From the NCBI GenBank assembly GCA_023374025.1, contig SIJG01000046.1:708707-772706 (forward strand): DNA of 64,000 nucleotides, in the 5' to 3' direction. Shown piece after piece: positions 11,062 to 21,300 of this stretch (position 1 is its first letter; every line of letters starts with the position of its first letter). The position numbers and the translations under genes are program-made. Below the pieces are notes generated by a model. The model worked only from the letters and a program-made list of their open reading frames with translations, searched no databases and was not told where the DNA came from. The stretch comes from Heterodera schachtii. Its lineage: Eukaryota; Nematoda; Chromadorea; Rhabditida; Heteroderidae.

Positions 11062-11261
11062 CCACGGGTTTTTCGTAATCCGTGGCGCCTTGCATTTGCG
11101 CATTGTATTTTTTGTTTTGCATTTTTGCGCCGTAGTGCCCCCCGGGTTTTTTGTAACCCGGGGCGCTTTCCATTTCGCGCGTTGGCCCCCTGGGTTGTCT
11201 GTAACCCAGGGTGCATTCCATTGCGCGCCATACGGCCCCTTGGGTCTTTTGTGACCCGAGG
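11062..11261. repeat. Array of four hairpins with conserved loop, left arm
   Basis: Hairpins lie at 11062-11085, 11140-11163, 11188-11211 and 11238-11261. Each is CCnnGGGTT, then a T-rich loop, then AACCCnnGG, or a close variant. The stem cores differ (CCACGG, CCCCGGG, CCCTGGG, CCTTGGG) while base pairing is kept, and GGCGC-type sequence often follows. They match in reverse complement the hairpins at 13442-13765. Confidence 0.85.
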
Positions 11262-11333
11262 CGCCTCGCCTTCCGCGCCTCGCCTTCACGCCTCGCTTTA
11301 CGCGCCCCTCAGAAATGGATGATCATGCGCCAA

Positions 11334-11510
11334 GGCAGCGAGCCTATCTCGCATTCAGAAGGGCGGCGTTGTGCCGAGCCCTTAGGCAGCGAGCCTATCT
11401 CGCACTCAGAAGGGCGGCGTTGTGCCGAGCCCTTAGGCAGCGAGCCTATCTCGCACTCAGAAGGGCGGCAGTGTGCCGAGCCCTTAGGCAGCGAGCCTAA
11501 CTCACACTCG
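11334..11510 (+). repeat. 51-bp tandem repeat
   Basis: Units start with GGCAGCGAGCC at 11334, 11385, 11436 and 11487 (the last partial). The 51-bp period is 17 codons, so it keeps frames open on both strands; no coding role is implied. A related reverse-complement block, about 80 bp and present twice, lies at 13201-13282 and 13360-13440. Confidence 0.9.
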
Positions 11511-11710
11511 AAGAAGCGCAAATTGAGGAGGCGAATTGAGGATGGCCAAAAATGAGCAGGCGCAAAGATGAAGCGCAAAGCGCAATTTGAAGAAGCACAA
11601 TCTGGGGCGGAATGGAAGTGCAAAACGGTGGAAACTGAGATCGAAGACAGGCGCAACTGAGGAAAATGCAATCGAAAGCGCAGACTGAAGCAAAAGCAGG
11701 CGCAAAAAGG
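11510..11710. repeat. Purine-rich degenerate repeat, left inner arm
   Basis: Short degenerate words of the type GAAGCGCAAATTGAGGAGG recur. Their complement (GCGCCTCCTCAATTTGCGC type) fills 12780-13200 in the other arm. Confidence 0.7.
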
Positions 11711-11726
11711 AGAACCTCTACAAGTG

Positions 11727-11798
11727 GCGCCCGTAGATCAGTTGGACAGAGCACTCCATGCTTTGGAGAGGTCGGGGGTTCGAGTCCCACCGGGCGAA
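11727..11798 (+). tRNA. tRNA-like sequence, probably a pseudogene
   Basis: The 72 nt fit a cloverleaf. The acceptor pairs 6 of 7 (GCGCCCG with CGGGCGA), followed by T8 and A9. The D arm is GATC…GAGC with the GG of the D loop and one mismatch. The T arm has a TTCGAGT loop on a 5-bp stem with one mismatch, and the discriminator is A. The anticodon arm is defective: only four pairs (CTCC/GGAG) enclose a 7-nt loop ATGCTTT, reading GCT if taken literally. GCT would be serine, but the long variable arm of serine tRNAs is absent. It sits inside the foldback arm, so it is more likely a captured or decayed tRNA or SINE head than a working gene. Confidence 0.5.
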
Positions 11799-11829
11799 AT
11801 CTTTTATGTTCTACACTACGGGCCTGGCT

Positions 11830-11990
11830 GTGGTCATCACCAGCAGAATCATTGGCCCAGGGCGGTTGTGCCCATCCTCAGAAGTCTATGGTCAATGGGC
11901 GATAATGCCCATCCGTAGTCAAAATCCAACTGGTGACAGTGCCAACCAGAAGTCAATGGCCAAGGGCGGAAATGCCCACCAGCAAAGCAG
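11830..11990 (+). repeat. Three GGGC…GCCC mini-hairpins
   Basis: Short hairpins GGGCGGTTGTGCCC, GGGCGATAATGCCC and GGGCGGAAATGCCC recur about every 40-60 bp, each followed by AT/AC-CC or CACC. Stem bases are constant and loops vary. They continue the hairpin-rich character of the element. Confidence 0.6.
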
Positions 11991-12058
11991 AAGAGCCAGA
12001 AAAAGACACAATGAAGTGAAAAAGGACCTCATCGCACATGCTGGTCAAGCCGCGGGAA

Positions 12059-12620
12059 TGTCGCGGCTGATCATCGGCCGATCAGCCGCGACTGTCCGAT
12101 TTAATCGGACAGTTGTCGAATGGATGCGGCTCGGCCCACGAGCCGCAACGGGACAGTTCGTCGTCCATGGTTCGGGGTGGGGGTAGGAGAGGAAGGAGAG
12201 GGGGAGGGGCTACCGAAAACCCAATTGCTGGGGTTTTTTCTCTTTATTCGGTGTACGATCGGAGCCACTGAAATGAACAATTTACGGGGCTTAAATACGA
12301 TCGAAAATGGTGGGGCTACACACAATATCAAATTAATTAATAAGCAATGGGGTGATCATTCGGGGGTTTTTCTTCCTTTTCTTCGTCGGGCATCGCTGTT
12401 GCGGCCGGTTCTTCACATGCACTCGTTGCGCTGTCGTCGGCTGAACGGGCTCCTCTTTTTGCGTCCATCGGCCCACATTTGCGCGAGATGGTGTTGTCGC
12501 CGATGTTCATCACTCCATTTTGCCACTTTTTTGCCACTTTTTGTGCCCGCTTCCCCTCTTTTGCTCATTTCGTTGAAACTGTCCGACCATCGGACAGTCG
12601 CAGCTCGCTGAGCTGCGACA
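12059..12620. mobile_element. Nested 562-bp deletion derivative of the same element
   Basis: Its first 66 bp (12059-12124) are identical to 10496-10561, and the remaining 496 bp (12125-12620) are nearly identical to the right end at 13842-14335. It is therefore the outer element's two ends joined after deletion of the 3.28 kb between them, as Ds relates to Ac. It has complete TGTCGC…GCGACA tips with all four hairpins. The flanks are GGGAA on the left and TTCCC on the right, so there is no direct target duplication; instead the outer inverted repeat runs up to its edges. Confidence 0.85.
12125..12147. repeat. Internal hairpin at the deletion junction
   Basis: A stem of 9 bp (TGCGGCTCG/CGAGCCGCA) has a 5-nt loop. 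The counterpart at 13842-13864 has TGCGGCTTG/CAAGCCGCA: one stem pair changed on both sides, so pairing is kept. Confidence 0.8.
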
Positions 12621-12779
12621 TTCCCAGCGGAATGACCAACGCTTTTGTGGTGTCTGCATCCTCGGCAGACTTTTGGCACTTCTTGCTGGCCGCTTTGTCT
12701 CGCAGTAGCGGTTGCGCTTATTCTTCCGACTTTCTCTCGTCCACTTCGGGCTCTTTGCTCTTGGCTTTTTCCAAATGCG

Positions 12780-13205
12780 TCTCCCTTGGCGCTTCTCAAT
12801 TTGCGCCTGCTCAATTTATTGCGCTTTCCCAATTTCACTTCCTCATTTCGCGCTTGTTCCATTTGCTCTTCATCCGCTTTTCGCCTCAATTTGTGTGGCT
12901 CTTCTTATTTGCGCCTCCCCAATTTTCACTTCCGCAAATGTGCTTGCTCAATTGCGTCTTTGCGCGTCTCCAGTTGAGCCTCTCTAATTTGTGAGTCCTC
13001 AGTTGCATCTCTTCCATTTGCACCTCAGTTGCGCTCCTCAATGTGCGCTTCCAATTTGCGCTTCTCCAATGTGCGCTTCTCCAATGTGCGCTTCCAATTT
13101 GCGCTTCTCCAATGTGTGCGCCTGTGTTTGCGCTTCTTCAATGTGTGCGCCTGTGCTTCCGCTTCTTCAATGTGTGCGCCTGTGCTTACGCTTCTTCAAT
13201 GTCTC
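12780..13205. repeat. GCGC-rich degenerate and 29-bp tandem repeats, right inner arm
   Basis: Words such as TTGCGCTTCTCCAATGTGCG recur. From 13132 a clean 29-bp period starts GCTTCTTCAATGTGTGCGCC (13132, 13161, 13190). The complement of the looser part resembles 11510-11710. The frames listed here are repeat-driven. Confidence 0.8.
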
Positions 13206-13440
13206 GGCACACTGACGTTTGGAGGGTTCGGCCCAATGCCACCCTTTGAGTTGCGGGCTCTCTGCCCTGAATGATTAGCGCTTCAACTTGCGCCGCTTCT
13301 TGCGCCTCTCAGTTAGCGCTTCTTCAATTGCGCATGTTCAGTTTTGCCGCTTGTTCAATTGGCTCGGCATACTGACGTTTGGAGGGTCGGCCCAATGCCA
13401 CCCTTTGAGTTTCGGGCTCTCTGCCCTAACCGATTAGCGC
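13201..13440. repeat. 80-bp block present twice, right arm
   Basis: 13201-13282 and 13360-13440 share CTCGGCA…ACTGACGTTTGGAGGGT…CTCTCTGCCCT…GATTAGCGC with few differences. The block is a diverged reverse complement of the 51-bp repeats at 11334-11510. Confidence 0.85.
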
Positions 13441-13441
13441 G

Positions 13442-13765
13442 CCTCCGGTTACGAAAAACCTGAGGGGCTATAGGCGCGGAACACGAGGTACGGTACTGAG
13501 GGCGCGGAACACACCGGCGCAAATACGAGGCGACTCGGGTTACGAAAAACCTGAGTGGCCGAACGGGCGCGAGCGAATGGGAGGAGACGATTGTGAGGAA
13601 GCGCGGAATGGGATGAGGCGCGGAATGGGAGGCGGCGCGGAATTTGGCGCCTCGGGTTACAAAAAACCCAAGGGGCCGGAAAGCGCGGAAAGGGAGGCGC
13701 CTCGGGTTACAAAAAACCCGAGGGGCCGGACGCGCAGGGCGCCACGGGTTACAAAAAACCCGTGG
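13442..13765. repeat. Array of five hairpins with conserved loop, right arm
   Basis: Hairpins lie at 13442-13465, 13533-13555, 13650-13673, 13700-13723 and 13742-13765. The form is CCTCGGGTT-ACAAAA-AACCCGAGG and variants. The outermost (13742) has stem CCACGGG, matching the outermost hairpin of the left arm (11062). Stems vary with pairing largely kept. Confidence 0.88.
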
Positions 13766-14292
13766 GGTCCTACTCCCCCCTTCCCTACCAAATCTCCAAA
13801 AACCCCACCAAAGTTTAGTCCCTGCCCAGGTCGCCAGTTGTTGCGGCTTGTCCCACAAGCCGCAACGGGACAGTTCGTCGTCCATGGTTCGGGGTGGGGG
13901 TAGGAGAGGAAGGAGGGGGAGGGGCTACCGAAAACCCAATTGCTGGGGTTTTTTCTCTTTATTCGGTGTACGATCGGAGCCACTGAAATGAACAATTTAC
14001 GGGGCTTAAATACGATCGAAAATGGTGGGGCTACATACAATATCAAATTAATTAATAAGCAATGGGGTGATCATTCGGGGGTTTTTCTTCCTTTTCTTCG
14101 TCGGGCATCGCTGTTGCGGCCGGTTCTTCACATGCACTCGTTGCGCTGTCGTCGGCTGAACGGGCTCCTCTTTTTGCGTCCATCGGCCCACATTTGCGCG
14201 AGATGGTGTTGTCGCCGATGTTCATCACTTCATTTTGCCCCTTTTTTGCCACTTTTTGTGCCCGCTTCCCCTCTTTTGCTCATTTCGTTGAA

Positions 14293-14334
14293 ACTGTCCG
14301 ACCATCGGACAGTCGCAGCTCGCTGAGCTGCGAC
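14293..14334. repeat. Right tip: two adjacent hairpins
   Basis: Stem 14293-14301 pairs with 14305-14313 (9 bp, loop CCA). Stem 14312-14321 pairs with 14325-14334 (10 bp, loop GCT). Compared with the left tip, GCGGCT/AGCCGC has become GCAGCT/AGCTGC, a compensated change. Confidence 0.9.
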
Positions 14335-14335
14335 A

Positions 14336-14580
14336 ACTCTTTAGCCGAAAACGGACGACACCAATGAGTTTTTTGAAAAGCGGCCGTTCAAAAGCAAAGC
14401 ACCTCAAAATGGAGTTACTCCAGAGAAGTATCGTACAAACTCCGCCCTTTTTGCTAAGGTGCACTCTTTTGTCGAAAACGGACGACCCCAATGAGTTTTT
14501 TGAAAAGCGGTCGTTCAAACTCAAGCACCTCAAAAATGCTACCCCAGAGAATTATCGTACAAACTCCGCCCTTTTTGCTA
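14336..14580 (-). repeat. 127-bp satellite, right block, with ACTC duplication
   Basis: ACTC (14336-14339) is the right target duplication. The interrupted B unit resumes, followed by an A unit from 14380 and a B unit from 14507. The array stops at about 14580, where a CGAGAC-rich end begins. Confidence 0.9.
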
Positions 14581-14582
14581 TC

Positions 14583-15816
14583 GAGACTTTCGAGACTCGA
14601 GACCAAGACTTTTTTACACCCCTAATGATTGGCTTTTTGTAAATTTAAAATTAATGTATTTTCGGTAACTTTTTGCTTCAATCAGTTATTCATATCCTTG
14701 GTTTAGTGGGTTGTGCTCTTGGTTATGTTCTTCATTTTTGCGTTGGATCAGTGCGCCCAAATTTTCAAAAATTTCCCTGCGGCGCCTACCGGTACCACCG
14801 GCACCCAAAACCTTATTTTGTTTTTGGATTAATTATGGTACCTAAGAGTATTGGTGACAATGCTGCAAGGATCTCGATAGACGTAAATTTTTTACGTTTT
14901 ATAAATAAAAATTCACAATTATAAGAATAATTACTTTAAAAATAATTATTAAATTAATAATATTTTTAAGCAAGATTCGCAACAATTAATTACTTTACCG
15001 AAAAAAGGAGAATTGAATAAACAATTTAAAAAAATTAAATAGCAATACAAATACAGAAAACTGAGCATTATGTTCATGTTTTGATTGTCTTTTACAATAT
15101 TAATTGTGAAAAATAAATTAATAATAAAAATTAACCAATAAATTTTATTGATAATCTTAAAAATATATTAAAACATTTTATTAATTAAAAATCAAACAGT
15201 TTTTTTATAATTTTGATTGACTCAATTACATATTTGTTCAAAAGTAATTGGATGGAATCAGTACGACTTTAATATTGGGCAATTCCGCATGTAAAAAACT
15301 AATTTATTCAAAAAAAAACTAAAAATTCACAAAGAATCAATTTGAAAATTTTAAAATTATAAATGTCTCAATAAATTTGCTACTTGGCATAAAAATACTA
15401 AAAAAATATTTATTTAAGATTGAATAATTAATGAAATTTTCAAAATGAAAATGAATAGATAATTTTATTTATTATATTTAGTGAGAATTTTAAAATGTCT
15501 AAATCTTAACCGAAATCTTAATTAAATTAAATAATAATTTTTGCATTTTGAAAGGCTTTATAAATAATAATATTCTTAAAAAAATTATCATCAAATAAAA
15601 TAAAAAATAATAATTAATTTTTAAAAATTTGAAAAAAATAAATATCAAATTTAAACCTTTTTTTTGACAAATGGTGTGTAAAAGTAACATTACCGTGGTT
15701 AGTTGAAGGACAAAAAGTGCAAAAATCAATGATAGATATTTTGTTTGTCTGTTAATATTTTATTTAATATTAATAAGAGATTTTTCAATTAGTTTATATA
15801 TAATCGCATGAATTTT
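14583..15816 (+). repeat. Large inverted repeat, left copy
   Basis: This matches the reverse complement of 35548-37040 over most of its length, in order: the CGAGAC end and TTTTTTACACCC, ATTGGCTTTTTGTAAATTTA, GGTTATGTTCTTCATTTTTG, ATCTCGATAGACG, GATTGTCTTTTACAATATTA, GGCAATTCCGCATG, and AGTTGAAGGACAAAAAGTGC. The two copies differ by unrelated inserts (14756-14833 here, 36467-36881 there) and many point changes. No coding potential is seen. Confidence 0.88.
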
Positions 15817-16060
15817 TTCTCTTTAACATTGGTCATTAATTTCTGCTCATTTTGTGACAATAAATTTCTAAAAATATCTTTAAAAAATTTTAAATAATTT
15901 TATTCTTGTTAAATAATAAATAATAAATAATTTTATTCGGTCAAAATTTGGAGTGTGGCGATAAAAACACTGGGATTATCAATCATTTTATTGATAAAAA
16001 ATTATATGCAAAAATCAAATGATTGATTTTTGCACTTTTTGTCCTTCGACATAGCACCAA
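15694..16060. repeat. Local inverted repeat inside and beyond the left copy
   Basis: GGACAAAAAGTGCAAAAATC near 15708 is repeated in reverse complement at 16021-16053 (GATTTTTGCACTTTTTGTCC). The second arm lies outside the large repeat, so this motif belongs to a smaller foldback family with a third copy near 35645. Confidence 0.7.
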
Positions 16061-16245
16061 CATTACTATAAGTAAAAATTAAAAAAAAATAATAATCGCA
16101 TAATTATATCGCACTTCATTTTCAAAACTAAAATAAAATAAAATTCAAACATTATAAATTGGGAATAGAAAAATTATGGACATAGATATCAGCAGCAGCA
16201 TTTTTAAATTCCGTGAAATCTATTTTCGTATTCCCTAATTATAAG

Positions 16246-16652
16246 TAGGGTTGAGTGGTACCTAAATTAAAGTACCGCTACCGGTTTGCTAGTACCGGTA
16301 AAAATGCACCAGAAAAAAAGTGGAGTTGAAAGCAAAAAAAGGTTCATCGATTACATGGCCGGAACCCTTCGCAAAATTGTAAAATTGGCCGCTAACCCCA
16401 TTATTTTGCAAAAATCTGAATTTTTTATCCTGAATTTGAAAAAGAGGTTGGTCACCCTGAATATACTTTATACTTCTGGTCAATTATAAGGTGCTAGGTC
16501 GTTTTTTAAACTAAAAATATTGTATTTGAAAAATTTTGCCCAAAAATTTTTAACATTGGAAAATTACTGGTATTTACCGGTAGCGGTTTTTGCATTACCG
16601 GTCAACACCGGTACCAAGTTTTTTTATAATTACTGATTACCACTCAACCCTA
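16246..16652. mobile_element. Short hAT-like element with TACCGGT arrays
   Basis: The 407-bp element begins TAGGGTTGAGTGGTA and ends TACCACTCAACCCTA, a 15-bp perfect inverted repeat. Both ends carry several copies of TACCGGT or ACCGGTA. The flanking 8 bp (ATTATAAG, ATAAAATG) agree at 5 of 8 positions, so the target duplication is decayed or absent. The 67-codon internal frame is not recognisable. Confidence 0.75.
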
Positions 16653-16659
16653 ATAAAAT

Positions 16660-18110
16660 GTTATTCTCTTTAAAATGAATTTAAATATTGCATATATAAA
16701 TTTATAAGTGCGTTAAATTAAAACTTGCTAAAATGCGGTAATCCATGACAAAATATTATCAAGAAAATTATGCTTCACTGAATAAACAAAATTTAATTAT
16801 ATTAAGAGCAAATTTTGTAGTGAAAGGAAAATAACAAAAATGAATTTTGGGCTTTCAAGTAAAAAAAATAAAATAAGTGTTTTTCGTTAATTTAAGAAAA
16901 CATGAAAAGACTGGAGGCTTAGCCAGTAGTAAACTAAATCTTTCTTCTTTTTTTTTATTTAAAAGAATATATCAAATCTTGACTATTCATCGCCAAATTT
17001 TGTCAAACAATGTATGTTGGCCATTTCAGGGAAAATCTAATTAAATTTAATTATTCTATTATCTAAATTAATATTATTATACTCATCAATTACGTAGAAG
17101 TATTTTTTTAATTATAGTTATGTTATGAATAAAAATTTTTATTTACTTCAAGGTTATTATTGAACCATGAAAATTAGTAATGAATAAATCATGGTTTAAG
17201 CGACTTGATAAAGGCCTAACCAGCGGATTTTTCAGGGATAAAATTGATAGGTATATCACTTATACAACAGTTGAAATTTTCATGCCGTTAATTTTGTTGA
17301 TGAAGTCAACATTTAGAAATATAAAAAATTGAAAAAGAATTTTGTTTATTAAAAATATCTTAAAATAAACTCATCCTGAAGAGCTTTATCAATAATAAAT
17401 GTTATTTATATGTTGCTTGAACCCAAAAAAAAATATGCAATCGGTTTTGTAAACAAATATTTTATTGGCGGACCAACTTCACAACGTCACAGATATTTCT
17501 CCATGAGCCGTAAGAGTCAGAAAATATTAATATTAAAATATAATTCATAATAGGCTTGAGAAAAAATAAATGCCATAGAAAAAATATTAAAAATTATCAA
17601 ATAACATATCTAATTTTAAAGCTTAATTTTTGCTACAAGGTGAAATACAAAATACTTAGCATGAATTAAAGCGTAAAAAGCACAAATATAAATATTTTCA
17701 CATTTAAATAAATAAAAATTGCACTAAAAACAATCAATTAATGAACAAACAAGCATAAAAATTGAATGAAAGCATCTGAAAGAAATAAAGCGCCAAAACC
17801 TTAAAGAGTAAATAATTTAATAAATTGAAAACAAATTTATTTTATATACTGATTTTTATTTATGTTTGATAACAAAAAATATTTAAATTCCATTAAATAT
17901 GCTTTTAAATTAACGCTATAGTAAATGAATATAAATTACTAACAAAAATGCACTCATCGGATAATATGTTTGTTTTGATAAATTAAACAAAATATTAATT
18001 GGAAAAATGCGCGGCTATAATTCTATTCATCGGCGATGCAATTATTTACAAAATTAATTAATGATACAGTTTCTAATGGAAATTATAAATCGCATACAAA
18101 TGAAGAAAAT
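16660..18110. other. AT-rich non-coding DNA
   Basis: No gene, RNA or clear repeat end was seen in this stretch. Confidence 0.5.
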
Positions 18111-18116
18111 TGCCAC

Positions 18117-18346
18117 AGCCGAGCTCAGGCCCGGTCCACGTTTTTTCGATAGAGTCCAACCGGGTCCAAGAATAAATTCATAATTCAAAAACTAAATTAA
18201 ATATTTTTATGAGTTTCTTTCAATTTGGAATGATCTAAAAAATATTTTTGAATTATTATATAGTAATAAAATATATTTATCAAAAAACTCAAAAGATACA
18301 ATTTTTTTTAATTTTTAGATTTCGGGTACCCGGACCTACCTACCCT
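18117..18346. mobile_element. Possible short element with CCCGG ends
   Basis: The right end reads GGGTACCCGGACCTACC then CCCTA at 18346, a TAGGG-type terminus in reverse complement. The left side has GCCCGGTCC and CCGGGTCC near 18130-18170. Motif and terminus resemble 49184-50883. No left TAGGG or target duplication was found. Confidence 0.35.
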
Positions 18347-18359
18347 AGTGAGAAATAAA

Positions 18360-21300
18360 GAATAATTTGATAATTAAAATTAAATATTGTCATATTTTAA
18401 TTTCTATAATAAATTATTATAAAAATGATATTTTTCCCCTGCTTAATTTACAATTAATTATTATTAGTTTGAAAAATTAATAATTTATCAAAATACAATA
18501 ATAAAATTAATTAATTACTTATGACTCAGACAAAAAAATAAACAAATTAATTTTAAAATTTTTAAAACTTTTATTGTAATTGCTTTTTTTATTATTTTTA
18601 TTTAAAATGATAAATTGCCGAAAAATTATCATATTCTCAAAACAAATTCTTATATTATTTGAAACAAAAAATAGTTACTAATATTTTATTTACTAGGAAT
18701 AAGAATATTTTTTTGTAAATTTTAATAATTATTATAGAAGAAAAACTCTATTATTATTTTCTAGTTGACATTATCTAAATAGAAGACTCTCGAGGACATG
18801 AGTATTAAAAAATATATTAAAATTAAATTAAAATATATGTGAAAACGGGGAAAAATGCGAAATATATTCAAAATATATCAAAATAGCAGAAGCGAAAAAA
18901 TAGATTAAAGGTAAAAAAAAACAAAAAATTCGAAAGCAAATTTCCATTAAAATAATTTTCAAATAAATTTAAATTTTTTTAAAATTGTTTTGCTGATTTT
19001 TGAAAAAAAATCTACAAAAATAGTCATTTTGTAAAACTGCTACAAAAAATTCCAAATTTTTCAAATTTATGGCGAAATAGCATTAAGATTTTATTGAATT
19101 ATTTCATGGAAATATGAATTGATTTTTATATATAAATAAATAAATATATGCTTTTTCAAAAAACAAAATAATAAATAAAAATTTTAATTTTGTGTCACTT
19201 GTCACTAACTTTCACTCTTTTCAATTGCTTTGATATAAAAGAAAATTTATAATCTTAATAATTGCAGCAAATGCTGAAGAAAAAAAAAGTTGATTAGCTT
19301 TTTATTTTTTACTTCTTGATTTGGGAATCGATTTTTTTTTCTGTGTGTGCTTCCTTTTGCTTTGAATAAAAAAAGTTTTTTAAATTTAATTTGATATACT
19401 TGTACTTATAATTTTATTATTTTAATATTGGAATTATTTTTATAAACGCATTTGAATAATTAAATAAAAAAATTATTATTATTTCTTTAATAACTTATGA
19501 TTAGTTAATTTTTTTTAAGAATTAGACAATTCTTAATTCTTATTAAATGTTCCAACAAATTGTTAAAGAAATTTTTTTTTTGAAATTAAATATTTTGTTG
19601 TTTTAATTATTTAATTATTATATTAAATTGATTAATATAGTATCATTGTATTTCTTAATTTAAATCTCGTCAAGATTGTTCTCAATCAATTCAATTTGAT
19701 GCTCGCATTGGCTGTGGTTGTTCTCAGTTTTATCATTTTTTTCAATTTAGCAGTTAACAAATGTTTTTTTTATAGTTGTATTTATTTGATTAAGTTTTAC
19801 TTATGACTTTTTTTTAGCGATTTGTTCATTTTCTTTTTAAAAATATTTCATTAATGCAATTCAATTTATTTTTGAATAATAATAGTATCAAATAAAACAT
19901 AGATAATATTATTTTTTTATATAAAATTTTATATAGTAGAAAATTTTTTTTTAATTGTTTAAATTTTTATTTTTTAAAAGTAAAAATCAAAAAATGATAA
20001 GTTATAAATTTTAAATAAATATTTTTAAACATTTTAATGTCTTATTTCAATGTATTTCTAAATAAGCTGAGTGGACTTTATTTTTTAACCCCCATATATA
20101 ATTTTAGAAAATAGAGGCATTAATTGATAAATCAATTTATTCAAAGATAAAATTACAAAAAAATAATCAAATTTGATTTATTCTATTACGTTAAATTTGA
20201 AATTAAGTTTTATATTTAATTTTCCATAATATTTTCAATCTTGTTGTCTGACCTGTTTCTGGTTGCTGTAAGCGCCAATATAGTTTTTTGGCATTTAGGC
20301 TAATTTAAAACAAAATTTCAAACAATCGTATTAAATTTAAATTTAATTTATTAAGCAATATTGATGAAAAATTGTTGTAGTCACTTGTCAAATTGAATTA
20401 AATTACTTTATCTTTTCCATTATTTTTTATCTATTTTTATTATTTAAAGGTTTCTATTTCTAATTTAATACTAATTAATTTAATCTTTTTTAACTTATTT
20501 TATTTCTATGTTTTTTTTGTTGAATATTTTAATGTAATTCCTGAGGCTAATAATGTCACTTTATGTACATTTTTATAAACAATTTAATTTATTTGATTCA
20601 AATATTGACTTATTATTGCAAGTCATGCTTTAAAAATATAAGAGGCGCCAACATCGTATTCTGGCTTTATGCTATTTTAAAAAATTGCTTTATCTTTTCC
20701 ATTTGATATATTATTTTTTAACTATTTTTTATTTAAGTTTCTCTTTTTAATTAGGCTTTTAATTAATTATATTTTTTTTTATTTAATGAATTTTTATTTG
20801 TTAAAATTATTTTTTACTTAATTAAATTAAATTTTTTATAAAGTTCATGTTTTCTTTAAATATTAATATATTTTTTAAATAAACATGTTATCCTTGATTC
20901 TATTTATGTTTTTGGCCTCATATTTCAAATTAAGAACTAACAGTCAAACATTTAAAAAAATTGTAAATTGTATATAATTAAAATTACTATTTGTCTTGAA
21001 TAAAATTAAGTAATTCTATTAAGTTCATTTAATTATTAATTTGTGCAAATGGAATTTTAAACAAATTTATTTGTAACTTCTTTTGAAATAATATAAGTAA
21101 TTGAATCGATGAAATTTTGTATTAACTCATTAATGTCTATTTTAATTCATTTACATGTACAGTAAAAGTTTTTCAGATATAAACATATAATTTGGGTATT
21201 TATTTTATTTAGCTATCATATTGAAAATATAAATTTTTCTTCAAAAATTTGAGTGTTTATTTATAAGAACGAAATACTTATTTGCTTACCCAATAATTAA

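Larger units (their letters stand above)
10496..14335. mobile_element. 3.84-kb foldback element with hairpin tips
   Basis: The element starts TGTCGCGGCT and ends AGCTGCGACA, flanked by ACTC duplications, within a satellite unit. The left half (10496-12058) is a diverged reverse complement of the right half (12621-14335) in the same order: tip hairpins, a TATA-like box and AATAAA facing inward, a GAACCATGGACG-type block, a hairpin array, a tandem-repeat block, and a GCGCAAATTGAGG-type block. At the centre lies a 562-bp copy of the element's own ends (12059-12620). No transposase, reverse transcriptase or integrase is visible, so it appears non-autonomous. The reading frames inside follow from its repeats. 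TG…CA ends and a 4-bp duplication would suit an LTR-type integrase, but terminal inversion suits a TIR or foldback element; superfamily unassigned. Confidence 0.85.

Noticed and set aside
11062..11261. CRISPR-like spacing of repeats
   Set aside because: Intervals are irregular, the repeats are variable hairpins, there are no cas genes, and the context is eukaryotic.
11727..11798. Functional serine tRNA (GCT)
   Set aside because: Class II variable arm absent, four-pair anticodon stem, and mismatches in the acceptor, D and T stems.
10998..13274. Many overlapping frames inside the foldback element
   Set aside because: They coincide with hairpin arrays, the 51-bp repeat (17 codons) and the 29-bp repeat, on both strands at once, without protein-like features.
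13355..13885. 176-codon minus-strand frame with FFVTRG-type repeats
   Set aside because: The repeated peptide is just the hairpin array translated; the hairpin structure, not the peptide, is conserved.
10496..14335. Helitron
   Set aside because: Helitrons end TC…CTRR and make no target duplication; this element has inverted ends and an ACTC duplication.
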